Below, one piece after another: positions 1-5,574 of a stretch of 6,768 nucleotides of DNA; position 1 is the stretch's first letter; each line of letters begins with the position of its first letter. The stretch lies in the NCBI GenBank assembly GCA_031264975.1, contig JAISDH010000404.1, positions 1 through 6,768 on the forward strand, given 5' to 3'. A program made the translations under genes and the position numbers. The stretch is from Bacteroidales bacterium. GTDB lineage: Bacteria > Bacteroidota > Bacteroidia > Bacteroidales > WCHB1-69. Below the pieces are notes generated by a model that made no database searches, was not told the DNA's origin, and saw only the letters and a program-made list of their open reading frames with translations.

Positions 1-428
1 CCTGAAAAGATTATCCACTTTTGTGTCGTTTTGGAAGAGTTTTTAAATGAAGCCGCTGAAATTCCCATGGCGATACCGCCGACAATGTCAAGAGATAAGC
101 CAAGATAAAAATTCCGAGATGCTTTTCGTAAATAGTAACCGGGGGTATATTTGAGTAAATCTTTTTCCGTAAGATAATCCAATTGTTTCATCCGTATCGA
201 ATCTCCCCATGCCGCTTCGCGGAAACATTTAATATGCTCCACCACCATGTCGTGATGAAGAGATAATACAAAATTATAATTGTCAATAATATAAGTTGTA
301 TCTGTCGTAGAAACAAGTATGCCAAATATCGTATCTCCTTTTGTCGTAATCAAAGCGTCAATGCATTGAGAAAAACTATTCCATGAAAAGGAGATAGCAA
401 GCACAACAATAAAACATAATTTTTTCAT
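1..428 (-). CDS. Exported protein of unknown function, 3' end outside the window
   Basis: I read this frame by hand: it opens with ATG at 428 and stays open for 142 codons to the window edge, so the C-terminus is missing. Residues 1-20 (MKKLCFIVVLAISFSWNSFS) form a typical signal peptide with two lysines, a hydrophobic core and a probable signal peptidase I site before Gln21. Cys22 follows, but no good lipobox precedes it. Residues 22-50 look beta-rich and contain TTKGDTIFGILVS, a KGDTI-x-G pattern that I associate with small uncharacterised exported Bacteroidota proteins. Residues about 107-127 form a glycine-rich hydrophobic segment (Gly110, 117, 118, 122), and a second hydrophobic stretch begins near 138, suggesting a membrane hairpin. 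The gene lies 78 bases downstream of the aconitase-like gene with no obvious terminator between them, so it may be read through. No function is assigned; the reading frame itself is fairly secure. Confidence 0.72.
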   Translation of the reverse strand, partial: MKKLCFIVVLAISFSWNSFSQCIDALITTKGDTIFGILVSTTDTTYIIDNYNFVLSLHHDMVVEHIKCFREAAWGDSIRMKQLDYLTEKDLLKYTPGYYLRKASRNFYLGLSLDIVGGIAMGISAASFKNSSKTTQKWIIFS

Positions 429-506
429 TTGAAAATATTTATCGGTTAAAACAATCTTTTAAGAGCAACGCAATAATAATAGTAATATTTCAGTGTAACC
501 CAAAAC

Positions 507-2312
507 CTAACCCAATAATCCCCCCCTTTGAAAGATTTGTGTTTGCACATCGAAAAAGGGTCTTATTTTGGCTGTTTTCTTTTTGGTAATGTTATTGATG
601 TTTCCGGTAATAAAATCTACCTGTATAAAATCACCGTTTTCCAATTGTAATTCATCCAAAATTTCAGGATTGTATGCCAGAATAGGGAATGCGGCATTTA
701 TCGCGTTTCGTTCATAAATTGCGCCATAAGATTCTGCTAATATACAAGATACCCCCAATGAAATAAAACAGTCAACAGCTTGCTGACGTGAACTTCCTGC
801 CCCAAAATTTTTACCGGTAACAACAATATCTCCTTTTTGGGCTTCTTTGGAAAAGTTCTCATATCCCGCCAGATTATCAAAAGCATATTGTCCCATTTCA
901 TGAATGTCCGTAATGGTCAAATACCGGTTATGAAAAATCATATCCGTATCAATATCATCTTTTTCTATCAACCATACCTTGCCTTCAACAATTGTTTTTC
1001 GTGGATGTTTTGTTGGCGTTTCGGATGTAAGCCGGCTGAACTTACCGGTCTTTTCAAATTCATTTTTCCCCTTTGTTACCTCATCATCCATTGTGATATA
1101 ACCGGCAATGGCAGATAGGGCAACAACAGCAGGCGACGCTAAATAAACAAAACCTTTCCCCTGTTTACCGGCAAAATTGCGATTTCCGGTTGAAATAGTA
1201 ACCTCATCAGTACCATTCTGCCCAACTTGTCCGGCGGCGCATCCTGCACACCCTGCATTGGAGACCAAAGCCCCGGCTTCTTTAAATATATGTATTAATC
1301 CTTCGTTTAATGCCTGTTTCCATATTCTATCCGTAGAAGGAACTATTTTCAACACAACCCCTTCTGCCACTTTTTTATTTTTCAAGATAGAAGCGGCAAT
1401 CCGTAAATCTTCCATGCGTCCATTTGTACAACTTCCAATAAATGCAGAATCTATTTTTATTCCTTTAGCGCTTTCAACCGCAATATTGTCGTGCGGACGT
1501 CCCGGACGGGCAAGCATCGGCTGAAATTTACTTACGTCTATGCTTATTGTTTCTTTATACTTGGCGTCTTCGTCGGCATATATGGGCGTGTAGCGTTTTT
1601 TTGTCAGTTGTTCCAATTCATCCAAAATTGCCTGATTGGGGGGAAATAAAAGGATGATTGCCCCTAATTCAGTAGCCATGGAAGCAATGGTTATACGCTG
1701 GTCAAGCGTGAAGTTGTTAATACACTTTCCGTACATCTCTACCGAACAGGCTAAAAGTTTATTTGCGCCAAATATGTTTAACAGGTTCAATACAAAATCT
1801 TTTGCCGATACGTTTTTGGGAAGGTTTCCTTCAAAATTTAACCTAATACTTTCCGGCACTTTAAACCAAACTTCGCCATTTGCCCATGCGGCAGCAATAT
1901 CCTGGTCTCCCATTCCCTGTCCAAAAGAACCGATGGCTCCCATGATATTGGCGTGAGAATCTGTTGAAAGAAACGTACTGCCCGGATATGCTAATCCCAA
2001 TTCGATTGCATGATGCGTTCCGATACCCGTATTTATGTCATAGACGGTAATATCGTTTTCACGAGCAAATTGTCGACAAAAATGTTGATTGGCTGCATAT
2101 TTTTGGTCGGAACCTCCGGGGTTGCAATCAAAAGTAAAGCATGTCTGCTCGGGGTTATTTATCTTTAATCCATTTTTCAGAAGACGTCCAATCACATTCG
2201 CGCCTCCAAAGTCGCGCGCGGCACGGCAATCTATAAATACATTGATTATTTCTCCCGGAGATACTGTCTTTGACGAGGAATGTTGCGCTATAATTTTTTC
2301 TATAAGATTCAT
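507..2312 (-). CDS. Single-chain aconitase-superfamily hydro-lyase (3-isopropylmalate dehydratase / homoaconitase type, large and small domains fused)
   Basis: This is a 601-residue [4Fe-4S] hydro-lyase in which the catalytic large domain (about 1-410) and the swivelling small domain (about 441-601), usually separate LeuC and LeuD chains, are joined by a polar linker. Family landmarks are STDSH (116-120), GSCTNGR (293-299), NAGCAGC (352-358) and GNRNF (376-380); in the small domain, DDIDTDMIF (452-460), GAGSSRQQA (504-512) and ESYGAIYERN (527-536). Cys295, Cys355 and Cys358 fit the three cluster ligands. Such enzymes isomerise hydroxy-acids by dehydration and rehydration in the cytoplasm. The substrate is not settled: no leuA, leuB, citrate synthase or isocitrate dehydrogenase gene is in view. 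Against mitochondrial aconitase, my by-eye alignment puts Cys63 at the His of the Asp-His pair, Thr99 at the His of GIIHQ, and Lys383 at a substrate-binding Arg. Substrate-loop residues 464-467 are YLTI. The ATG at 2312 lies 12 bases after the upstream gene's stop, which suggests one transcript. Superfamily membership is very likely; 3-isopropylmalate, homoaconitate, dimethylmalate or citrate-type activity are all possible. Confidence 0.88.
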   Translation of the reverse strand: MNLIEKIIAQHSSSKTVSPGEIINVFIDCRAARDFGGANVIGRLLKNGLKINNPEQTCFTFDCNPGGSDQKYAANQHFCRQFARENDITVYDINTGIGTHHAIELGLAYPGSTFLSTDSHANIMGAIGSFGQGMGDQDIAAAWANGEVWFKVPESIRLNFEGNLPKNVSAKDFVLNLLNIFGANKLLACSVEMYGKCINNFTLDQRITIASMATELGAIILLFPPNQAILDELEQLTKKRYTPIYADEDAKYKETISIDVSKFQPMLARPGRPHDNIAVESAKGIKIDSAFIGSCTNGRMEDLRIAASILKNKKVAEGVVLKIVPSTDRIWKQALNEGLIHIFKEAGALVSNAGCAGCAAGQVGQNGTDEVTISTGNRNFAGKQGKGFVYLASPAVVALSAIAGYITMDDEVTKGKNEFEKTGKFSRLTSETPTKHPRKTIVEGKVWLIEKDDIDTDMIFHNRYLTITDIHEMGQYAFDNLAGYENFSKEAQKGDIVVTGKNFGAGSSRQQAVDCFISLGVSCILAESYGAIYERNAINAAFPILAYNPEILDELQLENGDFIQVDFITGNINNITKKKTAKIRPFFDVQTQIFQRGGLLG

Positions 2313-2324
2313 GCGTTTATTTTT

Positions 2325-2585
2325 TTACAAATCAATAACAAGTTGAATTTCATTCTTTGAAAAGTCTTCTGCATTAAAAAGCTCCAACTGATTTCTAAGG
2401 ACGTCATTGTTTTCCGAAATCAGCGCTTTGGATTCCATAAGGCTTTGATTAATGGCGTCCTTTATAAACCTGTTAAAGGTTATCCCCTTTGCTTTTGCAC
2501 ATATTTCAATATTCCGCTTTTTCTTTGCGGATATTCTAACTTTATAGGTGTAACTTTTTTCTTTTTTCTTCTTTTCAAAAGACAT
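2325..2585 (-). CDS. Small ribbon-helix-helix (CopG/Arc-like) DNA-binding protein
   Basis: This 86-residue protein starts with a very basic tail (EKKKKEK, residues 4-10). A predicted beta strand (YTYKVRIS, 12-19), a helix (about 20-33, rich in Lys and Arg), a Gly34 turn and a second helix (36-51, TFNRFIKDAINQSLME) follow. Strand-helix-turn-helix with a basic strand is the layout of the ribbon-helix-helix fold, whose dimers insert the paired strands into the DNA major groove. The acidic tail (52-86) could bind a partner or mediate oligomerisation. No toxin-like ORF lies beside it, which argues against a simple antitoxin. Its stop is 12 bases from the start of the fused aconitase-like gene, so the two are probably co-transcribed and it may control that operon. 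ATG at 2585 is the only sensible start, with an AT-rich leader and no Shine-Dalgarno. The fold is inferred from pattern alone. Confidence 0.65.
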   Translation of the reverse strand: MSFEKKKKEKSYTYKVRISAKKKRNIEICAKAKGITFNRFIKDAINQSLMESKALISENNDVLRNQLELFNAEDFSKNEIQLVIDL

Positions 2586-2702
2586 GATTACAAAAAATTT
2601 ATTACTTTTTTCTTTCCGATAATATTCAAATAAAATGTTCTAATAACAAGACTGTTGATACTCTTGATATTTTTGTTTCTTTATCTCTACAAAATATAAT
2701 GT

Positions 2703-2734
2703 GCAAATGTACATGAAAATTTTTAATTTACATA
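2703..2734 (-). promoter_or_regulatory. Candidate Bacteroidota promoter for the RHH/aconitase-like pair
   Basis: Read on the minus strand, 2711-2703 is TACATTTGC, a full match to the Bacteroidota -7 element TAnnTTTG(C). At 2734-2731 there is TATG, one mismatch from the -33 TTTG, with a 19-base spacer. This would start transcription near 2697 and give a leader of about 110 bases ahead of the ATG at 2585. Such short motifs arise by chance in AT-rich DNA, so the support is position plus spacing only. Confidence 0.42.
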
Positions 2735-2752
2735 CAGATAGTAATAATTTAA

Positions 2753-2764
2753 TGATTGCAATCA
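2753..2764. promoter_or_regulatory. 12-base perfect palindrome, possible operator
   Basis: TGATTGCAATCA is perfectly self-complementary (two 6-base half-sites) and lies about 20 bases upstream of the proposed -33 element of the RHH/aconitase-like operon. A dimeric regulator could bind here, and the neighbouring ribbon-helix-helix protein is an obvious candidate. A 12-base palindrome in AT-rich sequence is not rare enough to be certain. Confidence 0.25.
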
Positions 2765-2888
2765 ACAGCTATTTCTGTGTAGTATCATGATTATAAACAG
2801 ATTTACAACAAAAAAAATTATAACGACAGTCTATTCCCTAATCTCGACAATAATGCGTCGTCAAATATTTTTATTTTCCACACATGTT

Positions 2889-2930
2889 CACTAACCATTA
2901 ATCACTCATCACTAACCGTTAACCACTATT
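2889..2930. repeat. Six-unit tandem heptamer array (consensus CACTAAC)
   Basis: The stretch divides without gaps into six 7-base units: CACTAAC, CATTAAT, CACTCAT, CACTAAC, CGTTAAC, CACTATT. Units 1 and 4 are identical, and the others differ from the consensus by one to three bases. The array lies 20 bases downstream of the ZIP transporter stop. Two more units of the same type (CATTAAC, CATTAAA) occur at 5419-5432, downstream of another gene, so this may be a recurring intergenic motif of this genome. Confidence 0.6.
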
Positions 2931-2950
2931 TTTAGCGTTTTCCAACACAA

Positions 2951-3754
2951 CTACAGTAAAATCAAACTTGCCGCCATTACCATCATTCCTGCAATAAGTC
3001 CGTACATTGAAAGGTGATGCACTCCATACTCTTTGGACGCCGGTAATAATTCATCAAGAGAAATAAATACCATAATTCCAGCAATAGCAGAAAACATAAT
3101 TCCCAATATTGTATCGCTTAAGTCGAAAACAAAATAAATCAAAACAAAGGCAACTATCGCTCCCAACACTTCTGCCAAGCCTGAAAGAAAAGACATCCAA
3201 AAAGCTTTTTTCTTATTTCCCGTTGCAAAATAGACGGGTATAGATACTGCAATTCCTTCCGGTATATTGTGTAAAGCGATTGCAACTGCGATTGGAAAAG
3301 CAATTTCCGCATCTGCCAGCGAAGCCGTAAAAGTAGCCATTCCTTCCGGTAAATTGTGTATTGCAATAACAATAGCCGATACAATACCCATTCGATGTAA
3401 ACCACTGTATTGCGTTTGATTTTTCAACTCAACAGATTTAACCTCATGCGGATTCTCATAAGAAGGTATCAATCTGTCAATAATGGCAATAAGAAACATT
3501 CCGCAAAAAAACGAAATAGCGGTTAATCCTACAGACAACTGGGGACTTTTTGTTGTTTCAAAATATGAAGTAGCAAGCGGGAAAAGTTCCACAAAGGAAA
3601 TGTATATCATAACCCCCGCGCTAAAACCTAAAGAAATTGAAAGAAATCGTTTATTCGTTCTCTTTGCAAAGAATGCAATAGCGCTTCCGATGCCCGTAGA
3701 TAATCCGGCAAGAAGCGTAAGTGAAAAAGCCAATAAAACAGTACTTATATCCAT
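2951..3754 (-). CDS. zupT: ZIP-family divalent metal transporter, ZupT type
   Basis: This inner-membrane permease takes up zinc and often other divalent cations such as iron, manganese or cobalt. The 267-residue protein has about eight hydrophobic segments and the two signature metal-site helices of ZIP proteins, HNLPEG (133-138) and HNIPEG (162-167). SGLAEVLG (191-198) and SLDELLPA (232-239) also match ZupT-type proteins. A short hydrophilic loop (about 97-120) separates the third and fourth helices; it has few histidines. I chose the ATG at 3754 because the protein then begins directly with the first membrane helix, as in E. coli ZupT (257 residues). A longer frame could start at a TTG at 3796 and overlap the end of rfbA, which is less likely. 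The gene follows rfbA by 31 bases with no terminator between, suggesting co-transcription without an obvious functional link. Metal preference cannot be read from the sequence. Confidence 0.93.
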   Translation of the reverse strand: MDISTVLLAFSLTLLAGLSTGIGSAIAFFAKRTNKRFLSISLGFSAGVMIYISFVELFPLATSYFETTKSPQLSVGLTAISFFCGMFLIAIIDRLIPSYENPHEVKSVELKNQTQYSGLHRMGIVSAIVIAIHNLPEGMATFTASLADAEIAFPIAVAIALHNIPEGIAVSIPVYFATGNKKKAFWMSFLSGLAEVLGAIVAFVLIYFVFDLSDTILGIMFSAIAGIMVFISLDELLPASKEYGVHHLSMYGLIAGMMVMAASLILL

Positions 3755-3785
3755 GCTTATAATATTTAATAGCGTATGAACAGGA

Positions 3786-4649
3786 TTAATTGTCAATCAG
3801 CCCTATCAAATATTGACCATATCCGCTTTTGAGTAAAGATTCTGCTACTTTACGTAACTGACTGTCATCAATAAACCCCTGTTCGTATGCACATTCTTCT
3901 ATACAACCTATCTTTTTCCCTTGTCTGTCTTCTATGACCTGAACATATTGTGCGGCTTCAATCAATGACTTGAAAGTTCCTGTATCTAACCATGCCGTTC
4001 CCCTTTCCAAAATAGATACCTTTAATTCGCCTTTTTCTAAGTAATATTTATTTACGTCTGTTATTTCATATTCTCCACGAGCGCTTGGTTTGATACTTTT
4101 TGCCACTTCTACAACAGAATTATCGTAAAAATACAATCCCGGAACCGCATAATTTGATTTAGGTTTAATCGGTTTTTCTTCAATAGATAGAGCCGTAAAA
4201 TCATTATCAAATTCCACTACCCCGTAACGTTCAGGGTCATTTACATGATAAGCAAAAACGATGCCACCGGCAGGATTGGTGCAAGCCTGTATCCTTTTAT
4301 CAAACCCGCTGCCATAAAATATATTATCACCCAAAATGAGGCATACTTTTTCATCCCCAATAAATTCTTCCCCCAAGATAAATGCTTGCGCCAATCCATT
4401 AGGAACATGCTGAACTTTGTAGCTGAACTTGCATCCGATTTGTTCTCCTGTTCCCAATAATCTTTCAAAATGCGGCAAATCGTGAGGCGTTGAAATAATC
4501 AATATCTCTCTAATCCCTGCCGAAATTAAAACACTCAATGGATAATAAATCATCGGTTTATCATAAATCGGCATTAACTGTTTGCTCATTGCTAATGTGA
4601 CGGGATGTAAACGCGTTCCCGAACCCCCTGCTAAAATAATTCCTTTCAT
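3786..4649 (-). CDS. rfbA: Glucose-1-phosphate thymidylyltransferase (RmlA/RfbA)
   Basis: This cytoplasmic enzyme joins dTTP and glucose-1-phosphate to give dTDP-glucose and pyrophosphate, the first step toward dTDP-rhamnose and other deoxysugars of surface polysaccharides. Its 287 residues match the usual family length. The nucleotide-binding signature GGSGTRLHP is at 8-16, followed by SKQLMPIYDKPMIYYPLS (22-39). Asp108 in LGDN and Asp222 in WLDTGT are the expected magnesium ligands. ERYGVVEF (140-147), EEKP (157-160), GEYEITD (192-198) and RGTAWLDTGT (216-225) are further classical sugar-nucleotide site motifs. The ATG at 4649 begins MKGIILAGG, the standard start. The usual partners rfbB, rfbC and rfbD are not next to it; the downstream neighbour is the ZIP transporter. 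The 5' leader is AT-rich with no Shine-Dalgarno, and the best promoter match is more than 200 bases upstream. Confidence 0.97.
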   Translation of the reverse strand: MKGIILAGGSGTRLHPVTLAMSKQLMPIYDKPMIYYPLSVLISAGIREILIISTPHDLPHFERLLGTGEQIGCKFSYKVQHVPNGLAQAFILGEEFIGDEKVCLILGDNIFYGSGFDKRIQACTNPAGGIVFAYHVNDPERYGVVEFDNDFTALSIEEKPIKPKSNYAVPGLYFYDNSVVEVAKSIKPSARGEYEITDVNKYYLEKGELKVSILERGTAWLDTGTFKSLIEAAQYVQVIEDRQGKKIGCIEECAYEQGFIDDSQLRKVAESLLKSGYGQYLIGLIDN

Positions 4650-4872
4650 CTGTATATAAATTTTTAAAATATCTTCAAACCAATAACGTAAAAAAGTTTA
4701 AGCGTATGTATTTTTCGTTACGTATTTTCTTTTATCATTCAACAAAATTCGACAGCAACCATTGGTATTCAAACTTGCAAATACGCAATATCAATATCTG
4801 ACGTCCTGTTATTTGCCACGATTAGTTGCATCCTGTAAACTTATGAATATTTCACACTATGAACATTCGGTA

Positions 4873-4901
4873 CAAAGGTATAATTATTTTTGTTACGAAA
4901 A
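4873..4901 (-). promoter_or_regulatory. Candidate Bacteroidota promoter for rfbA-zupT
   Basis: On the minus strand 4880-4873 reads TACCTTTG, matching the -7 consensus TAnnTTTG. The upstream element is weak: TTTT at 4901-4898 with a 17-base spacer. It is the best such match found between rfbA and the palindromic element, but it implies a leader of about 215 bases. A second promoter nearer the gene cannot be excluded. Confidence 0.35.
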
Positions 4902-5020
4902 TAGAATGTCTGAATTGGATTTGATGCTTTCCTGTTGGTTTTCGTCGTATATTTTTATCAGATACCGCCCTTTTTGTTGGTAATTTCCTTTACGAGGAAG
5001 GAGAATTAAATGAAGAGGAT

Positions 5021-5043
5021 ACTTGTCGGAAATTCCGACAAGT
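5021..5043. repeat. 11-bp perfect inverted repeat
   Basis: ACTTGTCGGAA and TTCCGACAAGT are exact reverse complements separated by one base, forming a nearly perfect 23-base palindrome. In RNA it would fold as an 8-9-bp stem with a short loop. No U-run follows on either strand, so it is not a normal terminator. It lies 41 bases left of the larger palindromic element and may be part of it or a binding site. Confidence 0.6.
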
Positions 5044-5083
5044 TCAAGAAGAAGGGAATAGGAGGGTTGAAAGGGAATTATCT

Positions 5084-5126
5084 TTAAGTTGACGACATTA
5101 GGCAACGCCCAATGCCGTTAACTTAA
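5084..5126. repeat. Long hairpin built from a 16-base word and its inverted copy
   Basis: The word TTAAGTTGACGACATT (5084-5099) is followed by its near-perfect reverse complement AATGCCGTTAACTTAA (5111-5126). In RNA this gives 14 Watson-Crick pairs, one G-U pair and one mismatch. The 11-base interval contains GGC-AAC-GCC, a 3-bp tip helix, so the whole stretch can form one long hairpin. The same 16-base word recurs exactly at 5369-5384. Confidence 0.75.
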
Positions 5127-5127
5127 G

Positions 5128-5323
5128 GAATGCCGGAAGGCATTCAACATGGGTAACTCCGTGCAAGCAGAGTGCAGCTCGGGGTAAAATACGTTCTCTT
5201 TATCGGAACTGCGTAATAGTTCAACTCCATTCGGAGTTGAGAAATAAAGATATACGCGCTACCCCCGAGCTGCGCCTTCGGCTTGCACGGGGTTACTCAT
5301 ATTAGACGCCTTCCGGCGTCTAA
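5128..5323. repeat. Composite palindromic element with nested inverted repeats
   Basis: The arms 5149-5186 and 5260-5300 are reverse complements with a few substitutions and single-base gaps, sharing for example CCGTGCAAGC and GCAGCTCGGGG. Outside each arm lies a small hairpin with the same GGAA (or complementary TTCC) loop: GAATGCC/GGCATTC at 5128-5145 and TTAGACGCC/GGCGTCTAA at 5302-5323. Inside the arms, TCTTTAT (5197-5203) pairs with ATAAAGA (5244-5250), enclosing a third hairpin TCAACTCC-ATTC-GGAGTTGA (5221-5240). I found no stable coding frame. The layout resembles REP/BIME-like or MITE-like elements, or a structured RNA; which one cannot be decided from a single copy. Confidence 0.8.
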
Positions 5324-5368
5324 AATACAACTACGCTAATGGTTTTGTTTCTTTGTGAATTTTTCCCC

Positions 5369-5384
5369 TTAAGTTGACGACATT
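5369..5384. repeat. Second direct copy of the 16-base word, right edge of the palindromic element
   Basis: TTAAGTTGACGACATT is identical to 5084-5099 and in the same orientation. With the left flank extended, CCTTAAGTTGACGACATT (5367-5384) is the reverse complement of 5111-5128 at 16 of 18 positions. The word therefore bounds the element on both sides: as a direct repeat with the outermost left copy and as an inverted repeat with the inner left copy. A 43-base stretch (5324-5366) separates it from the 5302-5323 hairpin. Confidence 0.75.
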
Positions 5385-5430
5385 GAGCTATGCCGAATGC
5401 AAGGCGAAAGAAAATAATCATTAACCATTA

Positions 5431-5463
5431 AAAAAAGGGCTACCCTTTTTTACAGAGCAGCCC
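5431..5463 (-). terminator. Intrinsic terminator of the T9SS cargo gene
   Basis: Read on the minus strand, GGGCTGC (5463-5457) pairs with GTAGCCC (5443-5437) through seven base pairs including one G-U, with a 13-base A-rich loop. It is followed by seven T (5436-5430). It lies 111 bases beyond the stop codon of the secreted-protein gene, in the right orientation. A competing short stem, AAAAAAGGG-CTA-CCCTTTTTT (5431-5451), overlaps it. Confidence 0.75.
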
Positions 5464-5525
5464 AAATCAAAAAAAAATTTTCACCAATAAAAAAACAACA
5501 ATGAAATTCTTTAAACCGAGTTTGC

Positions 5526-5560
5526 GAGTTCGACGTAAGATAATTACTTACGTCGAACTC
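5526..5560. repeat. Perfect 14-bp hairpin just after the T9SS cargo gene
   Basis: GAGTTCGACGTAAG (5526-5539) and CTTACGTCGAACTC (5547-5560) are exact reverse complements around a 7-base ATAATTA loop. The hairpin begins 14 bases after the stop codon of the secreted-protein gene. No U-run follows on the minus strand, so it is not itself a canonical terminator. It could protect the mRNA 3' end, pause polymerase ahead of the terminator at 5431-5463, or be a mobile palindrome. Confidence 0.7.
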
Positions 5561-5574
5561 CACTCACTCGTCTA

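Larger units (their letters stand above)
2586..2950. other. 365-base AT-rich intergenic region
   Basis: This lies between the stop of the ZIP transporter gene and the start of the ribbon-helix-helix gene. It holds a tandem heptamer array next to the transporter gene, a 12-base perfect palindrome at 2753-2764, and a minus-strand promoter candidate at 2703-2734. I found no convincing coding frame, tRNA or clear GC-rich terminator. A short plus-strand frame at 2445-2633 overlaps the ribbon-helix-helix gene and reads mostly as phenylalanine-rich low-complexity sequence. Confidence 0.6.
4650..5083. other. Gene-free leader and spacer upstream of rfbA
   Basis: About 430 bases with no gene I would defend. 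Short frames on both strands (for example 4762-4983 plus, 4893-5105 minus) match no family I recognise, and the minus one begins at TTG inside a hairpin. The stretch holds a minus-strand -7-like box at 4873-4880, an 11-bp palindrome at 5021-5043, a small hairpin TTCCT-TTACG-AGGAA near 4985-4999, and a purine-rich run at about 5047-5076. From the proposed promoter, the rfbA leader would be roughly 215 bases; I see no riboswitch there. Confidence 0.5.

Noticed and set aside
837..2346. Several plus-strand frames of 85-115 residues opposite the aconitase-like gene
   Set aside because: They are antisense shadows of a clearly conserved coding sequence and show no independent motifs.
3755..3796. Longer zupT start at TTG, overlapping the end of rfbA by 11 bases
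   Set aside because: The ATG at 3754 gives the family-typical N-terminus; the extra 14 residues have no counterpart that I know in ZupT proteins.
4762..4983. Plus-strand 73-residue frame
   Set aside because: Cysteine- and tyrosine-rich composition without a family resemblance, no partner genes on the plus strand; best read as chance in AT-rich sequence.
5054..5075. Possible G-quadruplex in the purine-rich run
   Set aside because: Only a two-tier quartet could form because one G-run has two bases; weak and common in such tracts.
4893..5105. Minus-strand 70-residue frame upstream of rfbA
   Set aside because: It begins at TTG inside a hairpin, overlaps two palindromes, has no recognisable domain and lies across the region most likely to be regulatory or repeat sequence.
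5084..5384. 16-base direct repeats read as a target-site duplication, att sites or CRISPR repeats
   Set aside because: The word also occurs inverted inside the element, so it belongs to the repeat itself; there are no regular spacers, integrase or cas genes.
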